From: Paulownia fortunei
Lineage: Eukaryota; Streptophyta; Magnoliopsida; Lamiales; Paulowniaceae
Direction: 5' to 3'
Assembly (NCBI GenBank): GCA_019321725.1
Contig: CM033121.1
Location: 9,920,001 to 9,984,000 of the forward strand
DNA: 64,000 nucleotides
The position numbers and the translations under genes were made by a program. Positions 46,283-58,110 of the stretch are shown one piece after another (position 1 is the first letter of the stretch; each line of letters starts with the position of its first letter). The notes beneath the pieces are model-generated. The model did not search any database, had not been told where the DNA came from, and saw only the letters and a program-made list of their open reading frames with translations.

Positions 46283-46952
46283 ATGAAAGTTTCTTCAACT
46301 CGCAAATTTAATTCCATTTGTGTTTTTTGTGGATCCAATCTAGGAAAAAATGGTGAGTTTATAGGGGCAGCCAATAGCCTTGGTAGAACTTTAGCAGAAA
46401 TAAAAATTCATTTAGTGTATGGGGGAGTCAGTTTGGAGTTAATGGGGAGTGTTGTTATTTCTACTTATGTAGGAAGTGTCAAAGTTCTGGTAACTAATCC
46501 CAAAATCTTTAACAGTACAGAATATCACAGGTATGACCATTGAAGATGAGCTAAAAGTGTCACATATTCAGGACAGAACGTCTAACATGTTAAACAATGC
46601 GGATACATTCATCATTCTACCTGGCGGTTTTGGTACACTGGAGGAATTATTCCAAATTATCTTTTGGGCACAACTCAACATTCACCAAAAACTTATAGGT
46701 ATTCTTAATGTTAATGGTTTTTATGATGGTTTGCTATCTTTTGTAAATCATGCTATGAAAAAAGATTTTATTTCAACTTTTGCGAGAAAAATCATCATTT
46801 CTGCTCCGACAGTTGACCAGCTGATTGAATTTGACTCTCAATTTGTGATTTCAACTTTTGCGAGAAAAATCATCATTTCTGCTCCGACAGTTGACCAGCT
46901 GATTGAATTTGACTCTCAATTTGTGATACTTATTGTTAATGATTTTATCTAA
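46283..46952 (+). pseudogene. LOG: Captured LOG-like cytokinin-activating enzyme (element A copy)
   Basis: ATG at 46283 opens MKVSSTRKFNSICVFCGSNL, then NLVYGGGS-equivalent HLVYGGVSLELMGS. After one frame change near 46520 it reads TIEDELKVSHIQDRTSNML, NNADTFIILPGGFGTLEELF, WAQLNIHQKLIGILNVNGFY, GLLSFVNHAM and ARKIIISAPTVDQLIE. The Rossmann-type LOG/lysine-decarboxylase-like fold motif PGGFGTLEE and the upstream conserved Arg are kept. A 26-residue block near the end is repeated exactly, and the native C-terminal tail seen in D is gone. Coding is continuous without introns. The frameshift makes a full-length enzyme unlikely, though the half from 46533 is open for 139 codons. Confidence 0.85.
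46770..46926 (+). repeat. Exact 78-bp tandem duplication in the LOG copy
   Basis: 46771-46848 and 46849-46926 are identical as far as I can read. The period of 78 is a multiple of three, so the frame is kept and 26 residues (STFARKIII...FDSQFVI) are doubled. Confidence 0.9.
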
Positions 46953-48433
46953 TAGTATATGTTTTTTTTTGTTGTTTTAGCTTTATTAACCGCATTTCAG
47001 GTGATATCTTTCAAACTCTACTTTCCTATCTATTTTTGACATTGGGGACAATGTCTCGATTAGGTTGGGGGAGGGATAGTTGATATCATAACTTGTATGT
47101 TCAATGTGTGTTTTTCTAGTATAAAAAAAATTAAAAAAATCAAGCGTGTTTTTTTGATGGGTCCGTTGAAAGCATAAAAAAAAGGTGGCTGAATAAAGGG
47201 TAATTGTAAAACTCTTGAGACACATCCCTATTTTTTGCACAACATAGCAGGTTTGTGAATTTTTTAACAAATGTTTGTAAATTACCAATTATTTTTTTTT
47301 TTTAGTCGTAGAGGTTCTTCCAACTTCAATGATTAAAATTAAGCATGAATAATATGGTTTGATTGATGATGAGTGTTGTTTTGGACTTTGATGTTGTTAT
47401 TTGGTTAATATATTTTTGTGATAATTATACTCAAATTTTATTTTGTACAAATAGTTATATTATTTAGTGTGAAAACAATCATGTCAAAATAGATAGTTCT
47501 TATACACTTACTCTAATCATCACTTAAATCTTCAACATGTAGGGGTTGAGTATTAGAACTTTTACTTTTGGTCTATCGAGGCGAACGATTGATAGTGCAC
47601 CACTAGAAAAATGATTAAGGCATTAGGCTTTCTAGCACCATTGCCAAATCAGCTTGTTCCCTATATGATATTTCAAGAAAACACCCCCCTAGTAAACTAC
47701 TTTGAGCCTTACAATAAATAAATATTTTTTTTGTAACCATATCTTTTTACCTAGCCTAAATACACTATTATCCAACCCTTGTTCTAAAAATGATTGGAGT
47801 TTAAGAGACATTCAATTGACAGCTTGAACTTACAAAAGAAATTTAGGTTGGAATAGAAGATAAGTGTGGGGGAGTTTCTTTTAAAGAAAAAAAAAGAGAA
47901 AAACAATAAAAAAAAAAAGTTGCAAAGTGCTACAAGTTGCAACTAAAAATGAGATGTTGCAAGATGAATAAGAGGGGTCCAATTCAATACCAATAGACTC
48001 TAGTGTGAAATTTGTAGAGTTAGAGAATTATTCATCGATAAATTTTATGTCTCTAATTTCATGAAATTTTTAGAACCTTTGTTGTATTCTATCCTTTTAT
48101 TTCTTAGCTACATCACCACCCTTTGGCCCCATTATAACCTTTGTTGAAGACCTTTTGATTTCGTGTGGTGCCTTCAGTGTAGTAGAGATTTGAACCAAAG
48201 GAAGAGCCTATGATGTTTAACTTTTCTGTTAGAGATTAGGTGATGGTTTTCGTAAAATTTTATGAGAATTTACCTATTTGAAACATGCAAAGTTTCATCA
48301 CTATTGACATTAACTGTCCACACACACACTTGAGTATGCTTATTGTGGAAATATATTGATTTTTGAATGACAAAGAGTTAAACTCAACACTTGTTTGATT
48401 TTATTTCCATATTACTTTGTTGCTTCATGAGAA
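46953..48433 (+). mobile_element. Element A 3' noncoding region
   Basis: Up to about 47290 it matches element D (33600-33960), including GGTTGGGGGAGGGATAG. From about 47300 it instead matches the pre-LTR region of element B (53130-54320). A purine-rich GTGTGGGGGAGTTT occurs at 47867. No coding sequence is seen. An A-rich stretch lies at 47884-47920. Confidence 0.65.
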
Positions 48434-48590
48434 TAAAAGTGCATATATTTTGATTCACATAAACTTCATCTTTTTATAAATATAAACTTGAATTCTTCAA
48501 ACAACTTCCATGTGGATCGAACTCGGACTCACAAGAAATTTATTACTTACTACAACCTGCACTTGGGTTTGCAACCTTAAAGTTGTAGCG
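48434..48590 (+). mobile_element. Element A 3' LTR remnant
   Basis: Only the last 157 bases remain, matching 62505-62654 of element C, ending TTGTAGCG (CA to CG). The 5-bp AATTA that follows pairs with AATAA before the 5' LTR. The deletion took most of the LTR with the polypurine tract. Confidence 0.8.
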
Positions 48591-48595
48591 AATTA

Positions 48596-49126
48596 CTTCA
48601 TTTCAAATGTTAAACCGATCACTATGTTTTCTCCAATCGAATATGCAACCACCCTTCCAATCTTCACAACAATCAAGCGCATCCTTGGAGAATCCCATGA
48701 AAGCACTTGCTACAATACTATGCAATTTCAATAAACCACCATGTCCAATATATTGAGATTCAAGTAGGGTAAATAGCTACTAGTTTAAGCCGATTGAAAG
48801 CACAAGAATTGGTCAAGTTACCTTTCCAATCCATGGTGAATCCTAAGAAAAATACAAGTGTTATGACTCTTAGAATTGGAAAGCAATTGGAGTCTCCCAA
48901 CTTGCCAACAAAAGGAGTATCCAAGGATGTTGAAAAGGGTGAGTCAAGGAATACCATCCCTTCCTTAGATAATTTTCACTCTCCTTCTCATCTTCCAACT
49001 ATAGTTAAGGAGAATCTAAAGTCAGTAACTAATCATAAACCTCTCTCTCATACTTATGTTACACCTCCATATTTTTCTAGCTGGTTAGCAAAATCTAAGA
49101 AAGATGAGCAAGAAAAGGATCCTTGA
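48596..49126 (+). pseudogene. Element B gag, second part
   Basis: Continuation of element B gag after the element A insertion. It is low-complexity Ser/Pro/Lys text (PFQSMVNPKKNTSVMTLRIG, PPYFSSWLAKSKKDEQEKDP), the hinge between gag and protease in Athila elements. Stops before 48794 break it. Confidence 0.6.
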
Positions 49127-49770
49127 AACTTTCCAAAATGTGGTGGTTAACATCCCTCTTCTTGATGCCATCAAGCAAGTGCTTTGCTAGGCCAAATTTC
49201 TTAAGAAGTTGTGCATCAATAAAACAAAGTGGAGAGGGGATGAAAAAATAAGTGTGGGGAAGAATATTTCAGCAATTCTTCAAAGGAAACTCCCTCCAAA
49301 GTGCAAGGATTCAGGCATTTTCACCATCCTTTGTACTATTGGTAACACCAAGTTTGAAAAATGCATATTAGATTTAGGCACATTAATCAATGTCATGTCA
49401 TATGTCATTTATGTTTCTTTAAATCTAGGACATTTACAAGAAACTGGTGTTGTCATCCAATTAGTGGATAGATCAAATGCATACCCTAAAGGAGTTGTGG
49501 AGGATATTTTGATACAAGTGAATGAATTAGTTTTTTCTGTGGATTTTTATATTCTGGAGATGAAAGATGATGATCCTTATATCCTACACCCATTCTCTTA
49601 GGGAGACCATTCCTAAAATTAGCTTAGACTAAAATTGATGTTCATAATGACACATTGTTTATGGAATTTAATGGTGAGATAATTAGATTTAATATTTCTG
49701 AAGCTATGAGGTATCCTAGTGATGTGCATTCTGTTTTTGCAGTTGATATTATTGATTTTATAACTTAACA
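49127..49770 (+). pseudogene. Element B protease (retropepsin)
   Basis: Starts with VNIPLLDAIKQV-like text out of frame (49145-49190), then open at 49209-49601: FTILCTIGNTKFEKCILDLG with DLG active site, NVMSYVIYVSLNLG, LVDRSNAYPKGVVEDILIQV, FSVDFYILEM. The ILGRPF segment is frame-shifted (about 49600-49620). A usual length protease for the lineage, but DLGTL replaces DLGAS. Confidence 0.7.
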
Positions 49771-49942
49771 ATGTTTGAATTAACTAGCAATGATGGATTA
49801 GATGTTGCATTGAGAAACAATCTTTACATGGAGGACTTGAAAGAGATAAAGATGGATGTGCAACTATTGGAAAATGTAGAAGAAGTAGTGGAAGGATTGG
49901 ACTTATTTTCACAAAACACAAAATGATATCTCTTACATTGCT

Positions 49943-51440
49943 TTGCTATTAACTAATGAGAAAGTTTTATCTTTTGTGGTGCGGGCATTTACATTGGAGC
50001 TCAAACCACTCCTGGAGCATCTCAAATATGTGTATTTGGGCGAGAAAAAAACACTTCTAGTTATCATTGCTAAAGATCTCACTGATACACAAGAGGTTAA
50101 ACTTGTTAGGGTACTTCGTCAGTATAAGATAGCTATTGGATGGACCATTACCGATATTAAAGAAATTAACCCATCTATGTGCATGCACCAAATTACTAGA
50201 AGAGGGATCCAAACCTACGAGAGAGGCCCAAAGATGATTGAACTCACCCATAATGGAATTTGTGAGGAAAGAGATATTAAAACTTCTTGATGTTAGGGTT
50301 ATCTACCCCATTTTGTATAGCAAGTGGGTGAGCCCAGTCCAAGTGGTTCCTAAGAAGTCTGGCATCACTGTAGTACAAAATGATTACCAATAGTTAGTAC
50401 CTCAAAGAGTTCAAACCGGATGGCAAGTTTGCATTGGTGATAGGAAGCTTAACTCTTCTACTCACAAAGATCATTTTCCTTTATCTTTTATTGATCAAAT
50501 GCTTGAATGGTTATCTGGTCATACTCATTATTACTTTCTTGATGGCTACTCAGAGTACAATCAAATCATCATTGCTCCATAGGATCAAGAGTAGACTACC
50601 TTTACTTGTCCATTTGGTAAATTTGCCTACTGGTGCATGCCATTTAGATTTTGCAACACACCGGCCATATTTCAAATGTGTATGGTCAGCATTTTCTCTT
50701 GAGTACATTGAGAACATCATAGAGGTATTCATGGATGATTTCAGTATTTATGGTGATTTATTTGACAAATGTTTAGATAACCTTATACTTGTACTTAAAA
50801 AATGCATTGAAACTAATCTTGTGTTCAATTGGGAGAAATGTTATTTTATGATTGATCAAGGGATAATGTTGGGGCATGTTATCTCTGTTAGGGGGATTGA
50901 GGTTGATAAATCTAATTGATCTTGTGCCTTCTTTACCCCTACCCACAAGTGTTAGGATTATTTGCTCTTTTCTTGGACATGCAGCTTTTATCAAGCTCAA
51001 GAAACTCCTCACCTCAGCACCTATCATCTAACCACCAAATTGGAACTTCCTTTGAACTTATGTGCAATGTAAATAACTATGCGATTGGTACTATATTGGG
51101 GCAACAAGTAGGGCGAACTCCTCATGCCATTTACTATGCATCGTATACTTTAAATGATGCCCAACTCAATTATTCTACCACTAAAAAGAAACTTTTGGTA
51201 GTTATTTTTGCTTTAGAAAAATTTTGTTCATATTTGGTTGGTGCAAAAATAATTGTTTATTCCAATCATGCAGCCCTTAGTTACTTGCTCACCAAGAAGG
51301 ATGCCAAGCCCCAACTCATTAGATGGATCCTTCTTATGCAAGAATTTGAATTGGAAATCAAGGATAAAAAGGGGTCTGAGAACTTAGTTGTGGACCATCT
51401 TAGTAGGTTGGTACATGAGGAAAATGTATTTCTATTAAAC
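49943..51440 (+). pseudogene. Element B reverse transcriptase and RNase H
   Basis: Starts LKPLLEHLKYVYLGEKKTLL and GWTITDIKEINPSMCMH. Degraded RT palm text follows in other frames (50320-50700), then VFMDDFSIYGD with both catalytic Asp present (50730) and NLVFNWEKCYFM. RNase H has [30 protein letters not shown] and VDHLSRL. A deletion near 50960-51000 removes most of the VKxIRSFLGHAGFYRRF connection. Several stops make it inactive. Confidence 0.75.
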
Positions 51441-51459
51441 AAAGGTTTTCTAGATGAGC

Positions 51460-52735
51460 AACTTCTATCAATGAGTGTGGCAGCCTCTTGGTATGCTAAC
51501 ATTGTTAATTTCTTAGTTATTAAGAGGCTGTAGGATGAATTGACTCAGTCACAAAAAAAGAAGATCAAGAGTGATGCTTAATACTACATTTGGAATGATC
51601 CATACCTTTGGAAGCATTGTTCCGATCAAGTGATAAAGAGGTACATTCATGAAAGTGATTTTATTTCCATTCTAAAATTTTGTCATTCCCTTACATGTGG
51701 TGGAAATTTTGGACCGAAATGGACTGCCTTAAAGTGCTTGAAAGTGGTTTCTATTGGCCCTCATTATTTAAAGATGTCTATCGCCATTGCAAGTCTTGTG
51801 ATCGATGTCAAATAACAGGTAAATTGGGACCTAGGAATCAAATGCCACAAACTCCTATACTTATTGTATTTTTTATGTTTGGGGCATTGATTTCATGGCC
51901 CCTTTCCCCCTTCTTTTGGTAATCTTTACATTATACTTGTTGTCGATTATGTCTTAAAGTGGGTGGAAGTGAAAGCTACTCAGATTAATGATTCAAAAAC
52001 TGTAGTACATTTTGTCATCCTACATTTTTGCAAGGTTTGGCATGCCTCGGGCCATGATTAGTGATAGAGGCACCACTTTTACAATAGGTTAGTGGAAGAT
52101 CTTTTCAAGAAGTATAACATTACACATCGAGTTTTCACATCATACCATCCATAAACAAGTGGGTAAGCGGAGGTGTCCAATAGGGAGATCAAGTCTATTC
52201 TTGAGAAAACGATCAAAGTGAATAGGAAAGATTGGAGCATTCACCTTAATGATGTCTTATGGACATATTGGACAGCTTACAAAACTCCCATTGGCATGTC
52301 TCCGTATCGGTTAGTTTATGGAAAGCCTTGTCACCTCATCGTGGAGCTAAAGCATAAAGCATGGTGGGCAGTGAAACAATGCAATATAGAGATGGATGCA
52401 GCAGGGGAACAAAGGAAATTACAGCTCCAAGAGCTTGAGGAGATTAGTAATGATGCCTATGAAAATTCCTGAATTTTCAAAGAGAAGACTAAGGTGTTTC
52501 ATGATATGATGATTTCTAGAAAAGACTTTCTCATTGGTCAAAAAAATTATCTATTTCATTCACGTCTTAAGTTATTTCTAGGTAAATTATGCTCTTGTTA
52601 GGTTGGCCTTTTTATTGTTTCTAATGTCTTTCTTCATGGTATAGTTGAAATACGAAGTTTGAAGATAGACAAGATATTTAAAGTAAATGGCCATAGGTTG
52701 AAACCTTACTATAAGGATTTTTAATCGGAGAATAT
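51460..52735 (+). pseudogene. Element B integrase
   Basis: The zinc-finger part is FCHSLTCGGNF...CKSCDRCQ (second His replaced by Asn). The core survives as DFMAPFP text in a shifted frame (51890), ISDRG (about 52060) and a stop-interrupted [18 protein letters not shown]. Then [20 protein letters not shown] and a C-terminal [15 protein letters not shown] with TAA at about 52722. Stops and shifts throughout. No chromodomain follows. Confidence 0.75.
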
Positions 52736-54529
52736 AGATGAGACCCCCATTTATGAGCCAATTTATGTGGAGTAATGAGAGAGGCGATGTTGGGCTAAGA
52801 TCATTAAACCAAGTGCTTATTGGGAGGCAACCCAACGGATGAAAAAAAAAGGTATTAAGAGCTTACAATCACATATTTGATCTCTCTAGCTCTCATTCTC
52901 TTTTCTTTCTATCCATTTTTTTAATAGTTCCTTTATTTTGCTTTGTTTGTGTATACCAATCCAACCCTATTATATTTAATTCTTTATTTTAGTAGTCTAG
53001 GCTTACACTGAGGACAATGTAAGGATTAAGTGTGGGAGAAGGATTTAGGACTTATATATTATTTTTTTGAGTTTTTTGACTTACATCTTTCCTTGTTTTG
53101 TTTTATTTGTCTAGTTTTTAAAACCTTAAGTCCTAAGTGTTCTTCCTACTTCTATGAAGAGAATTGAGCGTGAATGATATGGTAGTGTTTGACGATATGT
53201 GTTGTTTTAAACCTTGATGTTATTTTCTGGTTGATATGTTTTTCATGACGATCATATTCAACTCTTTTCGCACAAATAGTTATGTTCTTTGGTATGGAGA
53301 CAAGCATGTCAAAATAGATAGTTCTTATACCCTCGCTTTAATTATCACTTGGGTTTCGACATGTGGGAGTTGAATATTAGAACTATTTCGGAGGTATGTT
53401 GAGGCCAACAACTGAATGAGCATCACTTGAAAAATGATTAAGGTACTAGGATTTCCAGCACCATTGCTAAACTTGTTTCTCATATGATGTTCCAAGAGAA
53501 CATCCTCCATAGTAAGCCACTTTGAGCCTTTTTATTGAATAAGCTATTTCAGTGATAACCATATATTCTTACCTATCCTAAATCCACTATTATCCTACCC
53601 TTGTTCTAAAAATGAATTGGAACTTGAGAGACACTTTGATGACAAGGTGAGCTTACAAAAGAAATTAGGTTAAAATAGAAGATAAATGTGGAAGAGCTCA
53701 AAGAAAGAACAAAAGAAGGGAAAAATATTGAAAAACATATATATGCAAAAAAAAGAGAAAAAAAAGAATGAAGAAAGTTGCAAAATATGAAAAAAGAAAC
53801 TTATTGTGAGTTGCAACTAAAAAGGGATATTACATTGATGAGAATGATGAAGAATGGTCCAACATAATGATATTAGGCCCCAATGTTGAAACTTGTGGAT
53901 TATGAGAATCATTCATTGATGAGATTTATGTCTCTCATTACATGATGTTTTTAGAATCTTTGTTTTATCACATCCCTTTCTTTCTTATGCCACAAACTAC
54001 CCCGTGGCCCCATTACAACCATTGTTTGGGACCATTTAATTTCATGTGGTGCCCTCAGTGTAGTGGAGATATGTGTCAAAGGATGAGCCTATGATGTTCG
54101 ACTCTTTCATTAGGTATCGGGTGATGGCTTTTATGAGGTTCTATGGGAATTCACCTATTTGAATCATGCATGGTTTCATCACAATTGACAATGGCTATTC
54201 ATATACTCACACACACTTAAGTATGATTATTGTGGAATTGTATTTACTTTTGAATAACTAAAGGATAAAATCAACACTTCTTTAATTTCATTAACATATT
54301 ATTTTATTGCTCCCTGAGAATTAATCGTAGGAAGTTAGGTGTCACAGGTGTTTGTGGGTATCACCACTAGAAGCCCTCACGAGACTACAACTCATCTTCT
54401 ATAGTCCACCTAGGGGTTTAAAGGCTTGTGACATATGCTAAATGCAATCGATATTTCCTAAAAAGTGGATTAGCTTAGTTTGTGTTTATGTCTTATTTTA
54501 GGTTTGCTCAAGGATGAGCAAAGGTTAAG
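52736..54529 (+). mobile_element. Element B post-integrase noncoding region
   Basis: About 1.8 kb without an ORF of note. It starts with the motif TTGGGAGGCAACCCAA (52819-52834), a perfect 5-bp stem with a 6-base loop, also present reversed at 26913-26930. From about 53130 it is homologous to element A (47300-48430) and partly to 19950-20180. It has no LOG or ORF-X sequence. Confidence 0.7.
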
Positions 54530-54541
54530 TGTGGGGGAATT
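54530..54541 (+). promoter_or_regulatory. Polypurine tract, element B
   Basis: GTGTGGGGGAATT directly precedes the 3' LTR start TGATAAGTG, the position and composition of the plus-strand priming site. Confidence 0.75.
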
Positions 54542-56550
54542 TGATAAGTGTATATTTTTACATATTTTGTATCAGTTCCAACCAATATGTTTTCCTTGAT
54601 TTGTTCTTATTAATATTAGATTTTTATTAATATTTTATGTATGATAAGAGTTTGGGGATCAAGAGATCAAAAAAGAGCCAAAACGAAGTTGAAACAAGCA
54701 TTTTTTGGGAAAAATCCCTTGACACGGTGCTACTGCGACAAGTTTTGTATTTTGGGTATAACTTTATGATCCCAAGCTATATTGACCTTATTCTTAGCTC
54801 ATTGGAAATATAAGTGACAGATCTACAACTTTAGTATTGATAACTTATCCTAGTTCAATTTATTTCAAATAGAAAAATTCAATTAAAAAGTCAAAAGTGC
54901 ACCAAAATGTTTAGATATGGCAGTCTTCCTATTTTAGCATAACTCTCTCCACATATGTCATATTAAGTTGATTCAAGTGTCTATGGAAAGCCAAGAACGT
55001 ACTAAAATTCATTAGAAGACATAAAAGGCTAATTCAAATTAGAAAGAGTTCAAAAATAGCTTATAAAAAGAATAATTAGGATCACAACGCCAAGATGACA
55101 GAATGTTTGGCACCGCGGCCTTGGAAATTAGAGCCACAGCGCCAAGAGGATAGAAGATTTGACACCACAACCTAGGAAATTAGAGCTACAGCCTAAAAAG
55201 TTAGAGTTATAGTACCAATTAGATAGAATGTTTGGAGCCGCGGCTTTAGTTCGGGAAAACTTGAAAATACAATTTTTAAGTCCAATTTTGGGACTTCTTT
55301 TTGGAGGACTTTAAAAGGAATATTCCAAGATGAATGTGGGGACTTCTTTTAACATAAAAACAACGAGGAAAATATGGGAAAAGCTAAAGAAAGTGGGAAG
55401 AATTCCAGGTTCCTTTGGGGAGATTTTTCTGAAAAAGCCATGAAAAGTAGAAGGTTTTCAAGGGTCATTCATCATTTAAAAAGGGGAGAGGATATTAAAC
55501 CAAAGAAGACTCATTCTCTAGAAATCATACATACCTTTGGAAAGCAATCTTAGGGGGTATTGGGAATAAAGGAAGACAAAGTGGAAAAGGCTTGGAGGAG
55601 GAGATATCCATAATCTACCATCAACCTCAACTATCTTTTTCAATCAATAAGTTTCTTTGACTTCCAATGTTGTTATTGGGCTAAACTTTCTTCTTAGTTG
55701 AGGGTGATTTCAAAGCCTAGACATAGGTTCTTGTAATTAAATATTTTATATTATTGATTAACTTTCCAAATAAAGTTGTTTATGTATTTGTATGCTTAAT
55801 GTCTTGGGGGTATTTTCTTACTTTGTTTGGGTGAGCAATCAAATTGAGTTTGAGAACTCCTACAACTATATTAGAGATTTTAGATTCATAATTGTCTTGA
55901 ATTTCTAATCATTTGTAGTAAATTGTGATTAATGATCGTGGGATATTTTTGTTAATTGCAATAAAAAACATAACCTAAGTTAAATGACCTGAGCTTGTGT
56001 GGTTGTTGCTTAGATCAATTTTATCTTTCTTACTTTAATGTATCCATTAAATTCAGTCTAGAGAGCTTGTTCTAGATTGTTTGGTGGGTAGAGAATTAGG
56101 TAGAGAGCTTGTTCTACTAAGTAACTAAGGAAAGATTGGGATAGTAGAACTTGTTATTACCTATGGTTGATAATTTCAATGGCAAGTTGTTAGTAGTATT
56201 GATATGAAATTACAACCATTGTTTAGTGGCGGCAAAAGAAACCTCAACCAACTTTAATCGATTGATGCTTGTTGTTTTGATTTTAACTGCTTTACATTTT
56301 AATTAATTTTAATTTCTACAATATAGTTACTCAATTCAACCACCTCACCCAACTATTTATTATTTATTTCTAAAGTTTACTTGTTGAGTCTTAACTTTAG
56401 GTTAACAGTTTTGAAGCTAAATTTTTAAGTAACTCAATAATAAATTAGTTAGCTTTGATTCTCGTGGGATTGACTATTACTCGCTTTATACTCCTTGAAA
56501 AATTATTGAAGAGTAAGGTTTAAATTTGGTAGACCTGCGACAACCGACCA
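54542..56550 (+). mobile_element. Element B 3' LTR
   Basis: 2009 bp from TGATAAGTGTATATTTT to CAACCGACCA. It matches the 5' LTR (35692-37647). CTAG follows, then the TSD-flanked solo LTR at 56555. It includes a block of G+C-rich, CGCC/CCGCGGCC-containing degenerate repeats at about 55080-55245. Confidence 0.85.
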
Positions 56551-57724
56551 CTAGTGTGATACCCAAGCCTCTTATTACTCATATGGCCAGATATGATTCA
56601 TGCATTACATGTTAATTACGTGCTATTTGCATTGGTATGACATCTTATAATTCATTTTATTTTATATGGCGTTGTTAACCATTAAACTTAATTTTGAAGC
56701 TTTCGCACGGTATTGATTATCGAATCCCCTAACCTAAGTGGTTGATTTTGTATTGAGATAAGAATAAATTTAGGTATCGATATAGTGAATAGTGCTAGGT
56801 TACACGTGGTAATCTTAGGAGTTCGAAAGGTGTCACCGAAAAGTTTATAGAAAGGGAGTCGGTTCGATCATGAATTTTAGTATTATATATATATTTAAAT
56901 CATACACTTGGGACAACTAGACATACAATACTATAATTTAAATGTTATATAACTAGGTTCATAGGCTTGCAACACTATCGGTGCACAAACTTATCAATCG
57001 GGCAAGAACCGATGATTTTTTGGGTAAAGAACCTAATGAACGGACATAGGAATTAGCTATGGGAATGAATGGTGATGAAGATAGGTTGCAACCAAATAAG
57101 AATACGTAAGACACACAAAATTAGGGCTGCAAGATAAGGGAGAAAGTCAGATTATACCATTACATGCCACCTTAAGCTTATGCCACCTCATGCTTAGACT
57201 TACCAAGCTAGCACCTCAACCTATTCTTCACTCTTAGGCTAACAGCCACGACTTGAACCTTCTTCTGAACTATTTCAGCTTCTAAATACATGGAAAAAGA
57301 TCTCTAAATAGGTCCTAAGTGATTCCAACCGAAAAAGGAGGCAAAACTAGCAAAGGGAAGGAGAAATAACCAAGTTCAAGTAGAAAATTGTGCAATGTGA
57401 GCTTAACCTATGGGTTTGGCATCACTTTCAGATTTATTTTGAGGTTTATTGGCTTATTAAGATTTTAATATTATTTATAAATGTGTTAGGATGTTATTAG
57501 ATAGGCTTTGATGCATATAGAAAGGGTTTGTGGTTGGAAATATTTGATAGAAAACACTTGTGCTAGAAATTGTCACCTTGCTGTATTTTTGTGTTTTAGG
57601 CTTCAAACGTGTATGGTAGGTTGAATAAAACCTGTAATTATCATCATATACATGTTTATATATGAGTTAAGAGTATTGGAATGAATTTTGATCGGTTAGA
57701 AATTGAAATAGAGAATGATATTGG

Positions 57725-58110
57725 AGAAACACTCAAACTGCCAAAGTAGCAAAATCTGTTTTGGTGTGCTGTGAAGGAGACTGAATTAGGGGAGCTAAAT
57801 CCATTAGTTTTGGTAATAATATAACCTGGTTGTCTCTGTGTATATGTTATATAAGTATGGTAAAAATTTGGGAGAGATTGAATATACGTAAGGGTGCCAA
57901 AACCATTAATGTCATGAAGTGTGCAAAACTGTCACGGTAGGAAAATAATCTGTTTCAGTATGTTGTGAAGAGAGCTGAACTTGGGAAGCTATATCCATGA
58001 GTTTTAGCAATTCTATGATATTATTACATTTATATACATATTATCTAAGTGTGGTAAAAATTTGGGAGTGATTGGATATGTTTAGGGATGTCAAAATTAT
58101 CATACAACTA
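57725..58110 (+). repeat. Diverged 194-bp tandem duplication in solo LTR
   Basis: CTGTTTTGGTGTGCTGTGAA at 57756 and CTGTTTCAGTATGTTGTGAA at 57950 head the two units. Similarity continues through GGTAAAAATTTGGGAG in both. Confidence 0.75.

Larger units (their letters stand above)
38835..48590 (+). mobile_element. Element A: Athila-type retrotransposon carrying a LOG cassette
   Basis: Nested in gag of element B with flanking AATAA (38830-38834) and AATTA (48591-48595). It has a nearly complete 5' LTR (38835-40385), gag, protease, RT, RNase H, integrase, a possible internal promoter, ORF-X, LOG, 3' noncoding DNA and only the last 157 bases of the 3' LTR (48434-48590). A deletion of about 118 bp at 40385 removed the LTR end and PBS. 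It is the best preserved of the A/C/D family in this window, with integrase open over 1083 bases, but several frames are broken. Confidence 0.85.
35692..56550 (+). mobile_element. Element B: complete Athila-type retrotransposon, interrupted by element A
   Basis: Two LTRs (35692-37647, 54542-56550), PBS, gag, protease, RT, RNase H, integrase, a 1.7-kb noncoding region and a polypurine tract, about 11.1 kb once element A (38835-48590) is removed. It lacks a chromodomain and any env-like or LOG ORF. The tRNA-Asp PBS, TGATAAG LTR start and RT text place it in the Athila lineage. The two LTRs differ often (by eye roughly one base in ten over the first 200), so it is an old insertion. All frames are broken. 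Confidence 0.85.

Noticed and set aside
46283..46952. LOG as an independent processed pseudogene inserted by LINE machinery
   Set aside because: No poly(A) tail or TSD around it, and it occurs at the same place in element D with shared flanks, so carriage by the element is the simpler reading. Not fully excluded for the original capture.
52736..54529. Search for an env-like ORF in element B
   Set aside because: No long ORF and no paired signal and transmembrane segments in any plus-strand frame; treated as noncoding.
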